From assembly GCA_965248905.1 (NCBI GenBank), contig CBDFKS010000007.1, positions 682,001 to 746,000 of the forward strand: a DNA stretch of 64,000 nucleotides, given 5' to 3'. The notes under the pieces are model-generated. The model worked only from the letters and a program-made list of their open reading frames with translations, did not search any database and was not told the origin of the DNA. The DNA comes from CBDFKS01 sp965248905. Lineage in GTDB: Bacteria; Chloroflexota; Dehalococcoidia; Lucifugimonadales; JAGWBF01. The position numbers and the translations under genes were made by a program. Each line of letters opens with the position of its first letter. Positions within the stretch are counted from its first letter, which is position 1. This document shows positions 17,281 through 27,460 of this stretch, piece after piece.

Positions 17281-17788
17281 ACCCTGAACTGCACGTAATG
17301 TGTGTGTACTCCGAAACCTTGGACGCTCCTCATGATGCTGCCCATCTACCCTCCGCGTTGTAGTGGATGAAACTGACCCCTAGCGTCCCGCATCCCTTTC
17401 AGTAACACACGGCCGGGGCAAGAGCCCACGATAGGCCGTCACGCCGCCGTGCCCAACAGACACGGGAACGCACTCGGCACACTGTAGCCCCACTTAATTT
17501 CGCCAAAGACCCTCGTTAGCACCACAACCTGATAGCGACCGGTGGTGGATGCGACTCCACGGTAAATAGAGTTCTATTCACACATGAATCACAGGGACGA
17601 TCGGCGTTATCGGACCTTGGCCTGGGGACCCGGACGACCTTCGATGGCGTCATCCACTTCCGCATTCATCCCACACAGTATCTGAGTTCTTAGGCACCGT
17701 CGGAACACGATTGCGTCAACACAACGTCCTGAGTATCAAAAGGGCGGAGGACCAAGGCTTCTTTCTATACGTATCAGCTGAGACAGGC
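17281..17788. other. Stretch without a gene between convergent units
   Basis: About 500 bases after the second RRM gene in which I see no gene, RNA or repeat. It ends at a strong inverted repeat. Confidence 0.45.
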
Positions 17789-17818
17789 AAACGCCCAGCA
17801 TGTGCTGGGCGTTTGCCG
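17789..17818. terminator. Perfect 14-bp inverted repeat, probable two-way terminator
   Basis: GCAAACGCCCAGCA and its exact complement TGCTGGGCGTTTGC meet with only two bases between them. It lies 21 bases beyond the stop of the minus-strand surface protein and beyond the plus-strand RRM genes, where a shared terminator is expected. There is no run of T on either side, so it is not a classical intrinsic terminator. Confidence 0.6.
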
Positions 17819-17839
17819 CTTCAATGGACTACGAACTAT

Positions 17840-19288
17840 CTAGCCATCGCTGTCTCCGTCATTGTCACCGCCGCCATCGTGCTTGACCACGACAACTCCA
17901 AACTGGGTAATGGAGTTGCCTGAGTCGTCAGTGGTCACCCGGCTAACAATTAATCTGATAATGTCGGCGCTCTTGATGAGCTTCTTATCTGGACCATTCT
18001 GGTCGAGTTCAACGTTTAGCACACCAGTCCCGGTCTGTGTAGCAGAGGCGCTTTGGGTGATGCCTGTGAATAAGAACGGCTCCTTCTTCTTCACGTCGGC
18101 AGCTTCCACTGACACCAGATTGGTGTCCACAGGCTGACCGGCCACGTCGGTGAACAGCAGGTAGCGCTCCCGTTTTTTTACGGTGTTGAGGTCGATGCGA
18201 ACCCTCTCAACCTGTGGCTCGCTGACCCGTTGCTGTAGGTCCGCTACCAATGCTGTCAGATTCTCGATGCTAACCTGATCGGCACGCGAGGAAATCGTCG
18301 CGTCCAGGTTGCCCAAAGGGCTCAGGTCCTGAGCATCCAGCTTACCCTCTATCACCAGCAGGGCTCCATCTATGTTGTCAGCCCTGGCGTTGGTATTCCC
18401 AATGACGCCCGCCCCGGACGCCGCGGTGTTGGCTATCACGGCATCACTAGCCGCAGTCACATCTGCTGGGGTGGCGCGACTGGATACAGCCACGTCCAGA
18501 TTGCTCAGGTCCAGCGCATCCAGCTTACCCTCTATCGCCTCCACCGCAAGGTCTATGGCGTCGGCTCGGGTATTCGTATTGAGGTTGATCGCGTCTCTCG
18601 CTGCGTCTGTGTTGGCTATCACAGCATCACTAGCCGCGGTCACATCCAGTGGAGTAGCACGGCTGGATACAGCCACGTCCAAGTTGCTCAGGTCCAGTGC
18701 GTCCAGCTTACCCTCTATTGCCTGCACCGCAAGGTCTAGGGCGTCGGCTCGGGTATTCGTATTGAGGTTGATCGCGTCCCTCGCCGTGTCTGTGTTGGCT
18801 ATCACAGCATCACTAGCCGCGGTCACATCCAGTGGGGTGGCACGACTGGATACAGCCACGTCAAGGTTGCTCAGGTCCAGCGCATCCAGCTTGCCCTCTA
18901 TCGCCTGCACCGCCAGGTCTAGGGTGTCGGCTCTAGCATTGGTATTTGCTGTGATGGCATCCCTCGCCGCGTCGGTGTTGGCTATCACAGCATCCCGTGC
19001 CGAAGTTACGTCTAGTGGGGTGGCCCTGCTGGACACAGTGGCGTCCAGGTTGTCCAGGGGGCTCAGATCCAGTGCGTCCAGCTTACCCTCTATCGCCTCC
19101 ACCGCCAGGTCTAGGGCGTCGGCTCTAGCATTGGCATTTGCTGTGATGGCATCCCTCGCCGCGTTGCGTGTTGGTGAAGGTACAGGTGACCGTCTCGCCC
19201 GCATCCAGGTCGATGGTCGCCACGTTCTCCCGCTGCGGTACTGTCGCCGTCCGGGTCCACACAGGAGCGTGGTGCTATAGCCGGCCAC
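17840..19288 (-). CDS. Giant modular surface protein, C-terminal fragment (61-residue repeats)
   Basis: About 430 meaningful residues in a frame that has no proper start of its own. The first 45 codons are an out-of-frame reading of a SpaA-like module. From there it holds about five copies of a 61-residue repeat with the core ALDLAVQAIEGKLDALDLSNLD and AVSSRATPLDV. It ends with a non-repeated domain (about 150 residues) containing VKKRERYLLFTDVAG and a Gly/Asp-rich tail (KHDGGGDNDGDSDG). No sortase or PEP-CTERM anchor is seen at the end. The repeats look like extended helix-loop units of a fibre or stalk. It is most likely the end of the same protein as the two fragments upstream, separated by small deletions near 19200-19290. 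Confidence 0.6.
   Translation of the reverse strand: MAGYSTTLLCGPGRRQYRSGRTWRPSTWMRARRSPVPSPTRNAARDAITANANARADALDLAVEAIEGKLDALDLSPLDNLDATVSSRATPLDVTSARDAVIANTDAARDAITANTNARADTLDLAVQAIEGKLDALDLSNLDVAVSSRATPLDVTAASDAVIANTDTARDAINLNTNTRADALDLAVQAIEGKLDALDLSNLDVAVSSRATPLDVTAASDAVIANTDAARDAINLNTNTRADAIDLAVEAIEGKLDALDLSNLDVAVSSRATPADVTAASDAVIANTAASGAGVIGNTNARADNIDGALLVIEGKLDAQDLSPLGNLDATISSRADQVSIENLTALVADLQQRVSEPQVERVRIDLNTVKKRERYLLFTDVAGQPVDTNLVSVEAADVKKKEPFLFTGITQSASATQTGTGVLNVELDQNGPDKKLIKSADIIRLIVSRVTTDDSGNSITQFGVVVVKHDGGGDNDGDSDG
18370..19160 (-). repeat. 183-bp tandem repeats (61 residues each)
   Basis: A marker string GTTGGCTATCAC recurs at 18428, 18611, 18794 and 18977, exactly 183 bases apart, with partial further units at both ends. 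Middle units are nearly identical while outer units diverge, as expected for repeated unequal exchange. Confidence 0.85.
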
Positions 19289-19293
19289 CGGGC

Positions 19294-22200
19294 TCAGTCA
19301 TCCAGTGCCCGGGGCCAGCTTACGTCTCTAGTGGGCAGCCTGCCGTCGGCATCCCTGACTGAACGGGCCACGAGTCGGGCGTCCAGGTTGTCCAGCGCGT
19401 CGTTGATGTTGGTCGTACCCAGTTGCGTGTTGGTGAAGGTACAGGTGACCGTCTCGCCCGCAGCCAGGGAGATGGTCGCGACGTTCGTTCCCGCCGCGGT
19501 ACTGCCGCCGTCCGGGTCCACACAGGAGACCGTGGTGCTATAGCCGGCCACCGCAGCCTCGGTCACCTCATAGCCGCCCGGGGCCACGTTGATGAACGTC
19601 TGCGTGTTGGGCAGCGTGCCGTCGGCATCATCGTCCAACGTGAACGCGTTGGGTGCCGCGATATCATCGGTAAAGCTAAAGTCCTGGGCCGCATCCGGGA
19701 CCGTGTCCTTGATAATGTTGATCGTGCCCAGTTGCGTGTTGGTGAAGGTACAGGTGACCGTCTCGCCCGCAGCCAGGTCGATGGTCGCCACGTTCGTTCC
19801 CGCTGCGGTACTGTCGCCGTCCGGGTCCACACAGGAGACCGTGGTGCTATAGCCGGCCACCGCGGCCTCGGTCACAGTAAACGTGCCCGGGGCCACGTTG
19901 GTGAACGTCTGCGTGTTGGGCAGCGTGCCGTCGGCATCATCGTCCAGCGTGAACGCGTTGGGTGCCGCGATATCATCGGTAAAGCTAAAGTTCTGCGCCG
20001 CATCCGGGACCGTGTCTTTGATAATGATGATCGTGCTACCGAATCCCTCAAGCGTGATACTTGCAGGGATGGTGGTGAAATTTATGGCGTTAAAATCTTG
20101 GCTCGAAACGTTGAAATCACCACCTGTCAGGAAGCTTACTGGAAAGATTCCATCCTCCGCCCCAGAGGTACCGTCCATGTCCACTGTGAATCGCCATAAT
20201 GTCGTCGGTGTGGTATCCAGTGTGACTCCGATACTAAAGTCGTCACGACCATTCGCGGAGACATCACCTTGGGTCGGGCTGGTTGAACCGGAAAAGAGTG
20301 CACCGTCGCTCAGACTCACGACTTGAACGGGTGTAGTCACAGACCATCCGGCGGGTATTCCGCGTCCGGCGGGGGGGCTCAAATCAACAAACAGTTGGTA
20401 TGAGCTCAACGTTTGCGTTCCGCTGTTGGCTGCAGCCTGAACATCAAGGGTGACGCTACCCTGGTTGCCGGCAGCAACTACAATCGGCGCCGATGGCGAA
20501 ATTGATAGTACTAAATCGGCGCTCGTCGTGACCGTCACGGCGATGTCCTGCACGTCCGAGAGGTTCGGAGCGCCGTTGTCGGTCACCGTGACCTGCACGT
20601 CGTACACGTTGTTGGCGCCCGCGTCGGCGGGGTCCTCGAAGTCAGGTGCCGAATTGAACGTCAACACGCCCGTGCCGGCCACGATCCCGAACAAGGCCTG
20701 ATCCGCCCCGCCCGTAATCGAAAACGTCAGCGTCTGCGCCGGCAAGTCCGCATCGGTGGCCGTGACCACGGTCACGGCCGTCTGGTTCTCGGCTGTGTTG
20801 ACCGCCGCCGTCGCTCCGCCTCCGTTGCTGGTGATCACCGGCGCGTCGTTCACCACCAGCGCGTCGTTAACGTCGGTGACCGTCACGGCGATGTCTTGCA
20901 CGTCCGAGAGGTTCGGAGCGCCGTTGTCGGTCACCGTGACCTGCACGTCGTACACGTTGTTGGCACCCGCGTCGGCGGGGTTCTCGAAGTCAGGTGCCGA
21001 ATTGAACGTCAACACGCCCGTGCCGGCCACGATCCCGAACAAGGCCTGATCCGCCCCGCCCGTAATCGAAAACGTCAGCGTCTGCGCCGGCAAGTCCGCA
21101 TCGGTGGCCGTGACCACGGTCACGGCCGTCTGGTTCTCGGCTGTGTTGACCGCCGCCGTCGCTCCGCCTCCGTTGCTGGTGATCACCGGCGCGTCGTTCA
21201 CCACCAGCGCGTCGTTAACGTCGGTGACCGTCACGGCGATGTCTTGCACGTCCGAGAGGTTCGGAGCGCCGTTGTCGGTCACCGTGACCTGCACGTCGTA
21301 CACGTTGTTGGCACCCGCGTCGGCGGGAATCTCGAAGTCGGGAGCCGAATTGAACGTCAGCACGCCTGCCACGATCCCGAACAAGGCCTGATCGGCCCCG
21401 CCCGTGATCGAAAACGTCAGCGTCTGCGCCGGCAAGTCCGCGTCGGTGGCCGTGACCACGGTCACGGCCGTCTGGTTCTCGGCCGCGTTGACCGCCGCCG
21501 TCTCTCCGCCTCCGTTGCTGGTGATCACCGGCGCGTCGTTCACGTCCGCCGGGGCGCTCTCGCTCCCGGTGCAAGCGTCGACCGGGTCTATACCGTCCCC
21601 GTCATTGTCGGTCCTGAAGCCGTCGCAGATTCCGTCGTCGTCCGTGTCGGGGTCCAGCGGATTCGTACCCTGAAGCACCTCCTCACCGTCGGTTAAGCCG
21701 TCATCGTCGGAGTCGGCGTCCAACGGGTCGGTGCCGTGGACCAGGGTCTCATCGGCGTCGCTGAGCCCATCTCCGTCGGTATCGACAGCTACTACTCGGG
21801 CTGGAATCAAGGTCAGCCGGTTGACACCGGCCGTAGCCGTCGTAGGAGGTGGTGATGGCGAGCCGTCGTCGCCAAGACAGCCATTCCCTCGTATTCCGCC
21901 GCCCTCTTCAATCCCAGGGGAACAGGGCGCGAAGCCGAAAGGCACTGCCGGGTCAAATTGAAAAAATGAATCGCCCGGCTCATGTTCTAGCACCTCGTTT
22001 GGATCTGATACGTTTGTAAATATTAACCTTGGTCGCACAGGTAAGAGGGCGGTGAAGGTCCCGCCGGCAGCATCGGCCTTCGTAGCTGTGAGGGTGCCTA
22101 TGAGCGGGATTGGGGATAGGCCCATGGCCACAGACCATTCCAAACGATCGGGGGGACCGGAGGTAAATGTCAAGGGTTGAAGGCCGACCAAGTTGAGCTC

Positions 22201-22690
22201 TACCATCTCTATCCTGATGGGGTTGGCCGTGCTCGGAAGGGGCCCTGGAAAGTTGACCGGTTCCAGCCTTTCGATCCGGGTATCGGTGGTCCCGGGGCCC
22301 TGGGGAGAGCCCACGAAGTTCCTAAGCTCGACTATGGATGGTGAGCCTGGGAAGAACAAGTCGGGGGGTACGCTAAACTCAAATGTGGCGTCGATGTTCT
22401 CCCACAGGTCCACACCTGGGGTTAGGTCCCCGTTGGGGGTCGGGTCGCAGACGTCTCCGAGGGCGTCTCCGTCACTGTTTTCTTGATTCGGATTAATATC
22501 GTCGGGGCAGTTGTCGTCTACATCAGCGATGCCGTCCCCGTCCGCGTCCGGGCCGTCGCTGACGTCGGTGACGGTGACGGCGATGTCCTGCACGTCCGAG
22601 AGGTTCGGAGCGCCGTTGTCGGTCACCGTGACCTGCACGTCGTACACGTTGTTTGCGCCCGCGTCCTCTGGATTGTCGAAGTCGGGAGCC
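19294..22690 (-). CDS. Giant modular surface protein, middle fragment (cadherin-like, TSP3, SpaA-like)
   Basis: About 1,120 residues that continue, one frame over, from the N-terminal fragment; the first Met near 22647 lies inside a cadherin-like repeat (YDVQVTVTDNGAPNLSDVQ), so it is not a real start. In order: end of a cadherin-like repeat, a thrombospondin type 3 calcium-binding stretch (DADGDGIADVDDNCPD), a unique beta domain, a second Asp-rich calcium stretch (DTDGDGLSDADETL), three cadherin-like repeats of about 115 residues each opening with NDAPVITSNGGG, a cohesin-like beta domain, and two SpaA/prealbumin-like modules (NIIKDTVPDAAQDFSFTDD). Many Asp loops imply calcium-dependent stiffness outside the cell. 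The frame ends after LPTRDVSWPRALDD. Confidence 0.65.
20520..21560 (-). repeat. Nearly identical tandem cadherin-like repeats (about 348 bp)
   Basis: Three copies lie head to tail with almost no base differences over long stretches between the first two; a further copy spans about 22560-22880 and carries the frameshift. The copy near 21340-21380 lacks six bases (the Thr-Gly of AGTGVLTF). Such homogenised repeats recombine easily and are also hard to assemble. Confidence 0.8.
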
Positions 22691-22700
22691 GAATTGAACG

Positions 22701-25577
22701 TCAGCCCGTGCCGGCCACGATCCCGAATAGCGCCTGATCCGCTCCGCCCGTGATCGAAAACGTCAGGGTCTGCGGGGGCAAGTCCCCGTCGGTGGCCTTG
22801 ACCGTCGTGACGGCCGTCTGGTTCTCGGCCGCGTTGACCGCCGCCGTTGCTCCGCCGCCGTTACTCGTGATCACCGGCGCGTCGTTCACGTCGGCGAGAA
22901 CCAGCAACTCGAACGCGCCGATGTCGCAGGCGTCACCCTGGGGCCGGGCGATGCCGCGCTGGTCGGTCGACTCACATGCTGTGCCTTCACTGCCGGGCGT
23001 GGCAGGGTTCCCAGCGTCGATGGCAGGACTGCCGGCGCGCAGCGCGTGAGTGAGGGTGGGGCCGCCGTTGTCCGCCAGGACGTCGAGGAGTGGGTCCTGT
23101 CCGGTGATGTTGTCGGCGGTTTCGCCGGCAATGGTGCAGCCCGCCTCGTCCTGGACCAGGTTGAAGCCCTGGGAGGTCAGAATGTCAAAGCAGTCAGGCC
23201 CGTTACCAAAACTGGCACTGTTCCCGGCGATGATGGTGTTTCTGAAGCTCACCGTGCCGCCGACGGAGTTATAGATGCCGCCGCCGAGTCCCGCAGAATT
23301 GCCGGTGACAGTGCTGTTGTTCAGGGTCAGCGTGCTGAACTCGTCGTTAAAGATGCCGCCGCCATCACTGCCAGCCGAGTTACCGCTGACGGTGCTGTTG
23401 GTGAGGATCACCGTGCCATCGAATGCGTTCCCGATGCCTCCGCCATCACTGCCAGCCGTATTATCGCTGACGGTGCTGTTGATGAGGGTCACCGTGCCGG
23501 CGGAGGTATTATAGATGCCTCCGCCGTCTTGACTGTCAGCCGTATTACCGCTGACGGTGCTGTTGATGAGGGTCAGCATGCCGGAGTTAAAGATGCCGCC
23601 ACCATCGCCGAATGTAAGCGAATTACCGCTGACGGTGCTGCTGCTGAGTGTCAGCGTGCCGGAGTTAAAGATGCCGCCACCGTCGTGATCGCTGGTTCCA
23701 TTCTTGATAGTGAGCCCCGAGATGGAGGCGGTTGCGCTGCTACCGATGGTGAAGATGGGGCTGCTGGCGTTGCCGTCGATGGTCAGCGACCCCGCGCCGG
23801 GCCCGTTGATGGTGAGGTCCTTGTCGATGGACAGTTCGCCGCTGGTGAGCCCGATTGTGCCCGGTAAGATGCTCGAGTCGAAATCAATACGATCTCCCGG
23901 GAGGGCGTCGTTGATCGCCTGGCGCAGGGAGCCTGCGCCTAAGTCGTTTGTGGTAGTGACGGTGATAGTAGTTGCAGTGGCGGGAATAAGGTCGGGGTCG
24001 TCGCCGTCCACCAGCCCATCGCAGTCATCGTCGATACTGTTCAACACCTCGGTGGCATTGGGGTTCACGTTGGGGTTATTGTCGTTGCAGTCCGTCCCAC
24101 CCGTGGCCAGGCTGAAGAAGCCGTCGTTGTCCAGGTCGTCGGCGGCAAGGGACGGGTCAGCGGCGTCGATGTCTCCATCGCAGTCGTCGTCAATGCCGTT
24201 CAGGATTTCGGTGGCGCCGGGGTTCACGTTGATGTCATCGTCGTTGCAGTCCGTCCCACCCGTGGCCAGGCTGAAGAAGCCGTCTGAGTCCGCGTCGGTG
24301 GGAACCAGCAGCTCGAAGGCCCCGATGTCTATTCTTGGCCCTTGGGGTCGAGAGACGCCTCGCTGGTCGATCGTCAGAGTGGAAGCAGGATCGCCGGCGT
24401 CGATGGCCGAGCTGCCGGCAAGCAGCGCGTGAGTCTCGGTGGGGCCGCCGTTGTCCGCCAGGACGTCTAGGCTTGCGTCCCCGATGATCGTGTCTTCGCT
24501 GCCGGTAATGGTGCAGCCCGCCACGTTCTCGACCAGGTTGAAGCCCTGGGAGGTCAGAGTGCCAAAGCAGTCAGGCCCTTTAGAACTGCTACTGTTCCCG
24601 GCGATGATGGTGTTTCTAAAGTTCACCGCGCCGGAGTTAAAGATGCCGCCACCACGGCCGAGTTGAGACGAATTACCGCTGACGGTGCTGTTGATGAGGG
24701 TCACCGCACCGGAGTTAAAGATGCCGCCACCATCGCCGCCGGAAGCTTCATTGCCGCTGACAGTGCTGTTGCTGAGTGTCAGCGTGCTGGGGCTGTTGAT
24801 ACCGATGGCGCCACCGAGATCGCCTATTCCATTCTTGAAAGTGAGCCCCGAGATGGAGACGGTTGCGCTGCTACCGATGGTGAAGATGCGGCTGCTGGCG
24901 TTGCCGTCGATGGTCAACGACCCCGTTCCGGGCCCGTTGATGGTCAGGTCCTTGTTGATGGACAGCTCGCCGCTGGTGAGGGTGATGGTGCCCGTGACGG
25001 CGAAATCTATGATGTCCCCGGGCTGGGCATTTCCTATAGCCTCGCGTAGGGTGCCACCGGAGCCGTCGTCGTTGAGGTTGGTGACGGTGAGGGTGGCAGC
25101 CGGCCGCTGCACCACAAAGGGACGGGCTACTGCGCAATCGGAGTCGGCCCATTCGCCTGCCGAGGTGATATACAAGCAGTCCCCATCGCCGTTCGGTTCG
25201 CCCAGAGCAAAGTTTGTGTAGTCAACGGGGGAGCCATCGGACCACTCAAAGTCAAACGGACTTGCAATATCATTGAGTCCGATCCAAGAGTCACTACCCT
25301 GGATGGCGGACAGAACCTGGGAATTCTCCGCTGGAGAATGGATCGACGCTAAGTTGCCCCCGAAGTTGACCAGGGCGAACGCATCGGCATCGGCCCAGGT
25401 CAGGGAGGGGCCGGGGATGAAGATGTAGCCGACTCCGTGGTCAGCGGAGGCAACCGGCACCGATCGTGCGCCACCCGAGTGGGTGGCGACCAACAGCATT
25501 GCAGAGGCGAGAAGCGCCAGAATCGTCAGATTTCTGAAGGAAAGAATAGGTCGATTGAGGAAACTGAGTGACGACAT
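22701..25577 (-). CDS. Giant modular surface protein, N-terminal fragment (lectin, beta-helix)
   Basis: About 958 residues. An N-terminal signal segment (TILALLASAMLLVATHSGG, about 18-36) directs export. A C-type lectin-like domain follows at about 48-155 (GNLASIHSPAENSQV, WIGLND, GEWADSDC). Next come two long stretches of parallel beta-helix repeats of the NSTVSGNSA type, separated by two Asp/Cys metal-binding motifs (GGTDCNDDDINVNPGATEI, DDDCDG), and then the first cadherin-like repeat. The frame ends in ALFGIVAGTG because, compared with sister repeats, four bases are missing near 22705. Start ATG 25577 is set by GAGGAG 8 bases upstream. It is probably an adhesin or sheath protein of the cell surface. 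Confidence 0.8.
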   Translation of the reverse strand: MSSLSFLNRPILSFRNLTILALLASAMLLVATHSGGARSVPVASADHGVGYIFIPGPSLTWADADAFALVNFGGNLASIHSPAENSQVLSAIQGSDSWIGLNDIASPFDFEWSDGSPVDYTNFALGEPNGDGDCLYITSAGEWADSDCAVARPFVVQRPAATLTVTNLNDDGSGGTLREAIGNAQPGDIIDFAVTGTITLTSGELSINKDLTINGPGTGSLTIDGNASSRIFTIGSSATVSISGLTFKNGIGDLGGAIGINSPSTLTLSNSTVSGNEASGGDGGGIFNSGAVTLINSTVSGNSSQLGRGGGIFNSGAVNFRNTIIAGNSSSSKGPDCFGTLTSQGFNLVENVAGCTITGSEDTIIGDASLDVLADNGGPTETHALLAGSSAIDAGDPASTLTIDQRGVSRPQGPRIDIGAFELLVPTDADSDGFFSLATGGTDCNDDDINVNPGATEILNGIDDDCDGDIDAADPSLAADDLDNDGFFSLATGGTDCNDNNPNVNPNATEVLNSIDDDCDGLVDGDDPDLIPATATTITVTTTNDLGAGSLRQAINDALPGDRIDFDSSILPGTIGLTSGELSIDKDLTINGPGAGSLTIDGNASSPIFTIGSSATASISGLTIKNGTSDHDGGGIFNSGTLTLSSSTVSGNSLTFGDGGGIFNSGMLTLINSTVSGNTADSQDGGGIYNTSAGTVTLINSTVSDNTAGSDGGGIGNAFDGTVILTNSTVSGNSAGSDGGGIFNDEFSTLTLNNSTVTGNSAGLGGGIYNSVGGTVSFRNTIIAGNSASFGNGPDCFDILTSQGFNLVQDEAGCTIAGETADNITGQDPLLDVLADNGGPTLTHALRAGSPAIDAGNPATPGSEGTACESTDQRGIARPQGDACDIGAFELLVLADVNDAPVITSNGGGATAAVNAAENQTAVTTVKATDGDLPPQTLTFSITGGADQALFGIVAGTG

Positions 25578-25657
25578 CGGTGTTCTCCTCTGCAACTGTA
25601 ATTCGCCACGAGTGCACGCCCACGATGGTGTTACGAGAGAGAGGTGTGGGCTGCGTT

Positions 25658-25687
25658 AATATGCCTGGAGTTTAGGGAGATTGTCAA
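25658..25687 (-). promoter_or_regulatory. Candidate promoter of the giant surface protein
   Basis: On the minus strand TTGACA (25682-25687) is followed after 18 bases by CATATT (25658-25663). The start site would lie about 75 bases before ATG 25577. The -35 box is perfect and the -10 box has four of six consensus bases. Confidence 0.45.
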
Positions 25688-25980
25688 TGAGGTTGGATAG
25701 TTTAAAGTCCAATCAGTTACATATTCGATATATTTACAGTAAATAGTTTAAATTTTATCGAATCTTATCTTGAATCGTAGCCCCAATTGGATTACGGCTC
25801 GGTCCATTCCTCTTTCTTTTCAGAGCTGTATAGCTTAATGAAAGCGGAGTCTCGGTACAGGCTAGCCGCAGGACAGTAATCGATTCTGTAAACGCTGTGC
25901 TAGACTCATCCATCGCGACACGGTATAGTTGACACCTGTCCCAGCTATCGTCTGAGCAAGATCGAGAGGAGAGTTTCAAA

Positions 25981-27384
25981 ATGGCGGACACTCCATTGTA
26001 CTTCAAACCCATCACGGAACTGGCCAAGTTGATCCAGTCGAAGCAGATTTCGCCCGTGGAAATCACCAGGCAAATCCTCCAGCGCATCGACGAGCTAGAT
26101 TCTCGATACAAGAGCTATGTGACCGTGATGAAGGATCAGGCGATGCAAGCCGCCAAGAAGGCTGAGCAGGAGATCGGTGGCGGTCGATACCTGGGCCCCC
26201 TGCATGGTGTGCCCGTCGCGGTCAAAGACCTGTGCTTCACGAAAGGTGTCCGCACCATGGCCGGCTGTAAGGTCCTGGCCGACCACGTTCCCAGCTTTGA
26301 CTCGACCGTGGTCGCCAGATTCGAGTCGGCGGGCGCCGTACTTCTGGGAAAGCTCAACCTTACCGAGGGCGCAATGGGGGGTTACAATCCCGACTTCGAC
26401 ATACCGGTAAATCCTTGGAACGCCGAACGGTGGACCGGAGCGTCATCCAGCGGTTCCGGTGTGGCAACGGCCCTGGGCCTCTGCTATGGCTCCCTCGGCA
26501 GCGACACCGGAGGCTCTATCCGATTCCCGGCCGCTCACTGCGGAGTCGTCGGGCTAAAGCAGACGTGGGGTCGCGTGAGCCGTTATGGTGTGCTGGCCCT
26601 GGCCGAATCCCTTGACCATGTGGGACCCATGACTCGCAGCTCTGCCGATGCGGGTATCATGTTTCACGCCATCGCTGGGCATGACAACAATGACCCGACA
26701 ACCCTTCCTGACCCGGTACCAGACATGTTGGCCCGAATCAATGATGGTGTGAAAGGCATTCGAATCGGCCTGGATGAAAAATACGTAACGGATGGTGTTG
26801 ACCCGGAACTAAACCAAGCAGTTCTCAATGGTGTGAAGGTACTGGAAGGTCTGGGTGCTGAGATCGTGGACGTGAAGATGCCAGACGTGGAGAAATATCT
26901 GCCTTCCTGGTTCGTGCTTGCCTCGGCGGAAGCGGTGGCCGCCCACAGGGATCATTATCCGTCCAGACGAGATGACTATGGACCATATTTTCGCGGCTGG
27001 CTGGACCAGGGGGCAGAGGTCAGTGGCGCTGATTATGCCGAGGCGAACAACATGAGAGCCGAATGCAATGGGCTTGTCCGGCTAGCGTTTCAGAATATTG
27101 ACGTGCTTGCATGCCCGTCCACCCACGAGCGCGCACACCCGGTCACACCTGAGGGCCTGTATGGACCGATGGACTGGAGCCGTGGAACAGCTTTCCAGCG
27201 CTTCACTGCGCCCTACGATTTCAACGGCGCTCCCACTCTATCGGTACCCTGCGGCTTGAGCAGCGATGGACTGCCTCTCAGTCTCCAGTTTGTTGGCAAA
27301 CATCTGGCGGAACCTCTCCTGTGCCAAATTGGCAATGCCTACGAACAGGCTACTGACTGGCATAACTTGCACCCGCCCGTGTAA
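25981..27384 (+). CDS. Amidase signature family protein (GatA-like)
   Basis: A 467-residue amidase with the Ser-cisSer-Lys triad: Lys82 in PVAVKDL, Ser155 in GASSSGSG and nucleophile Ser179 in GSDTGGSIRFPA. It hydrolyses amide bonds of small molecules; the lack of gatB or gatC nearby and the divergent C-terminal half argue for a catabolic amidase rather than the tRNA amidotransferase subunit. It is cytosolic, with no signal peptide. GAGAGGAGAG lies upstream of ATG 25981. The next gene, on the same strand after 76 bases, encodes a hemerythrin-like protein, with no obvious link in function. Confidence 0.88.
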   Translation: MADTPLYFKPITELAKLIQSKQISPVEITRQILQRIDELDSRYKSYVTVMKDQAMQAAKKAEQEIGGGRYLGPLHGVPVAVKDLCFTKGVRTMAGCKVLADHVPSFDSTVVARFESAGAVLLGKLNLTEGAMGGYNPDFDIPVNPWNAERWTGASSSGSGVATALGLCYGSLGSDTGGSIRFPAAHCGVVGLKQTWGRVSRYGVLALAESLDHVGPMTRSSADAGIMFHAIAGHDNNDPTTLPDPVPDMLARINDGVKGIRIGLDEKYVTDGVDPELNQAVLNGVKVLEGLGAEIVDVKMPDVEKYLPSWFVLASAEAVAAHRDHYPSRRDDYGPYFRGWLDQGAEVSGADYAEANNMRAECNGLVRLAFQNIDVLACPSTHERAHPVTPEGLYGPMDWSRGTAFQRFTAPYDFNGAPTLSVPCGLSSDGLPLSLQFVGKHLAEPLLCQIGNAYEQATDWHNLHPPV

Positions 27385-27460
27385 CTCCGTCAATCGAACA
27401 GGAATCAAGTCCCGACTCGAGAAGCTATTATCAAATAGCGAATTGTTTAGGAGGTAAGCG

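Noticed and set aside
18370..19160. CRISPR-like array with regular 183-bp spacing
   Set aside because: The whole unit is repeated and coding; there are no short repeats with unique spacers and no cas genes.
18370..22740. Long plus-strand open frames opposite the giant surface protein, some of more than 200 codons
   Set aside because: They mirror the periodic repeats of the minus-strand gene, have low-complexity Ser/Ala/Arg/Val composition, no ribosome sites and no domain features.
25981..27384. GatA subunit of the tRNA amidotransferase
   Set aside because: No gatB or gatC nearby, and the sequence fits catabolic amidases equally well, so the broader family call is safer.
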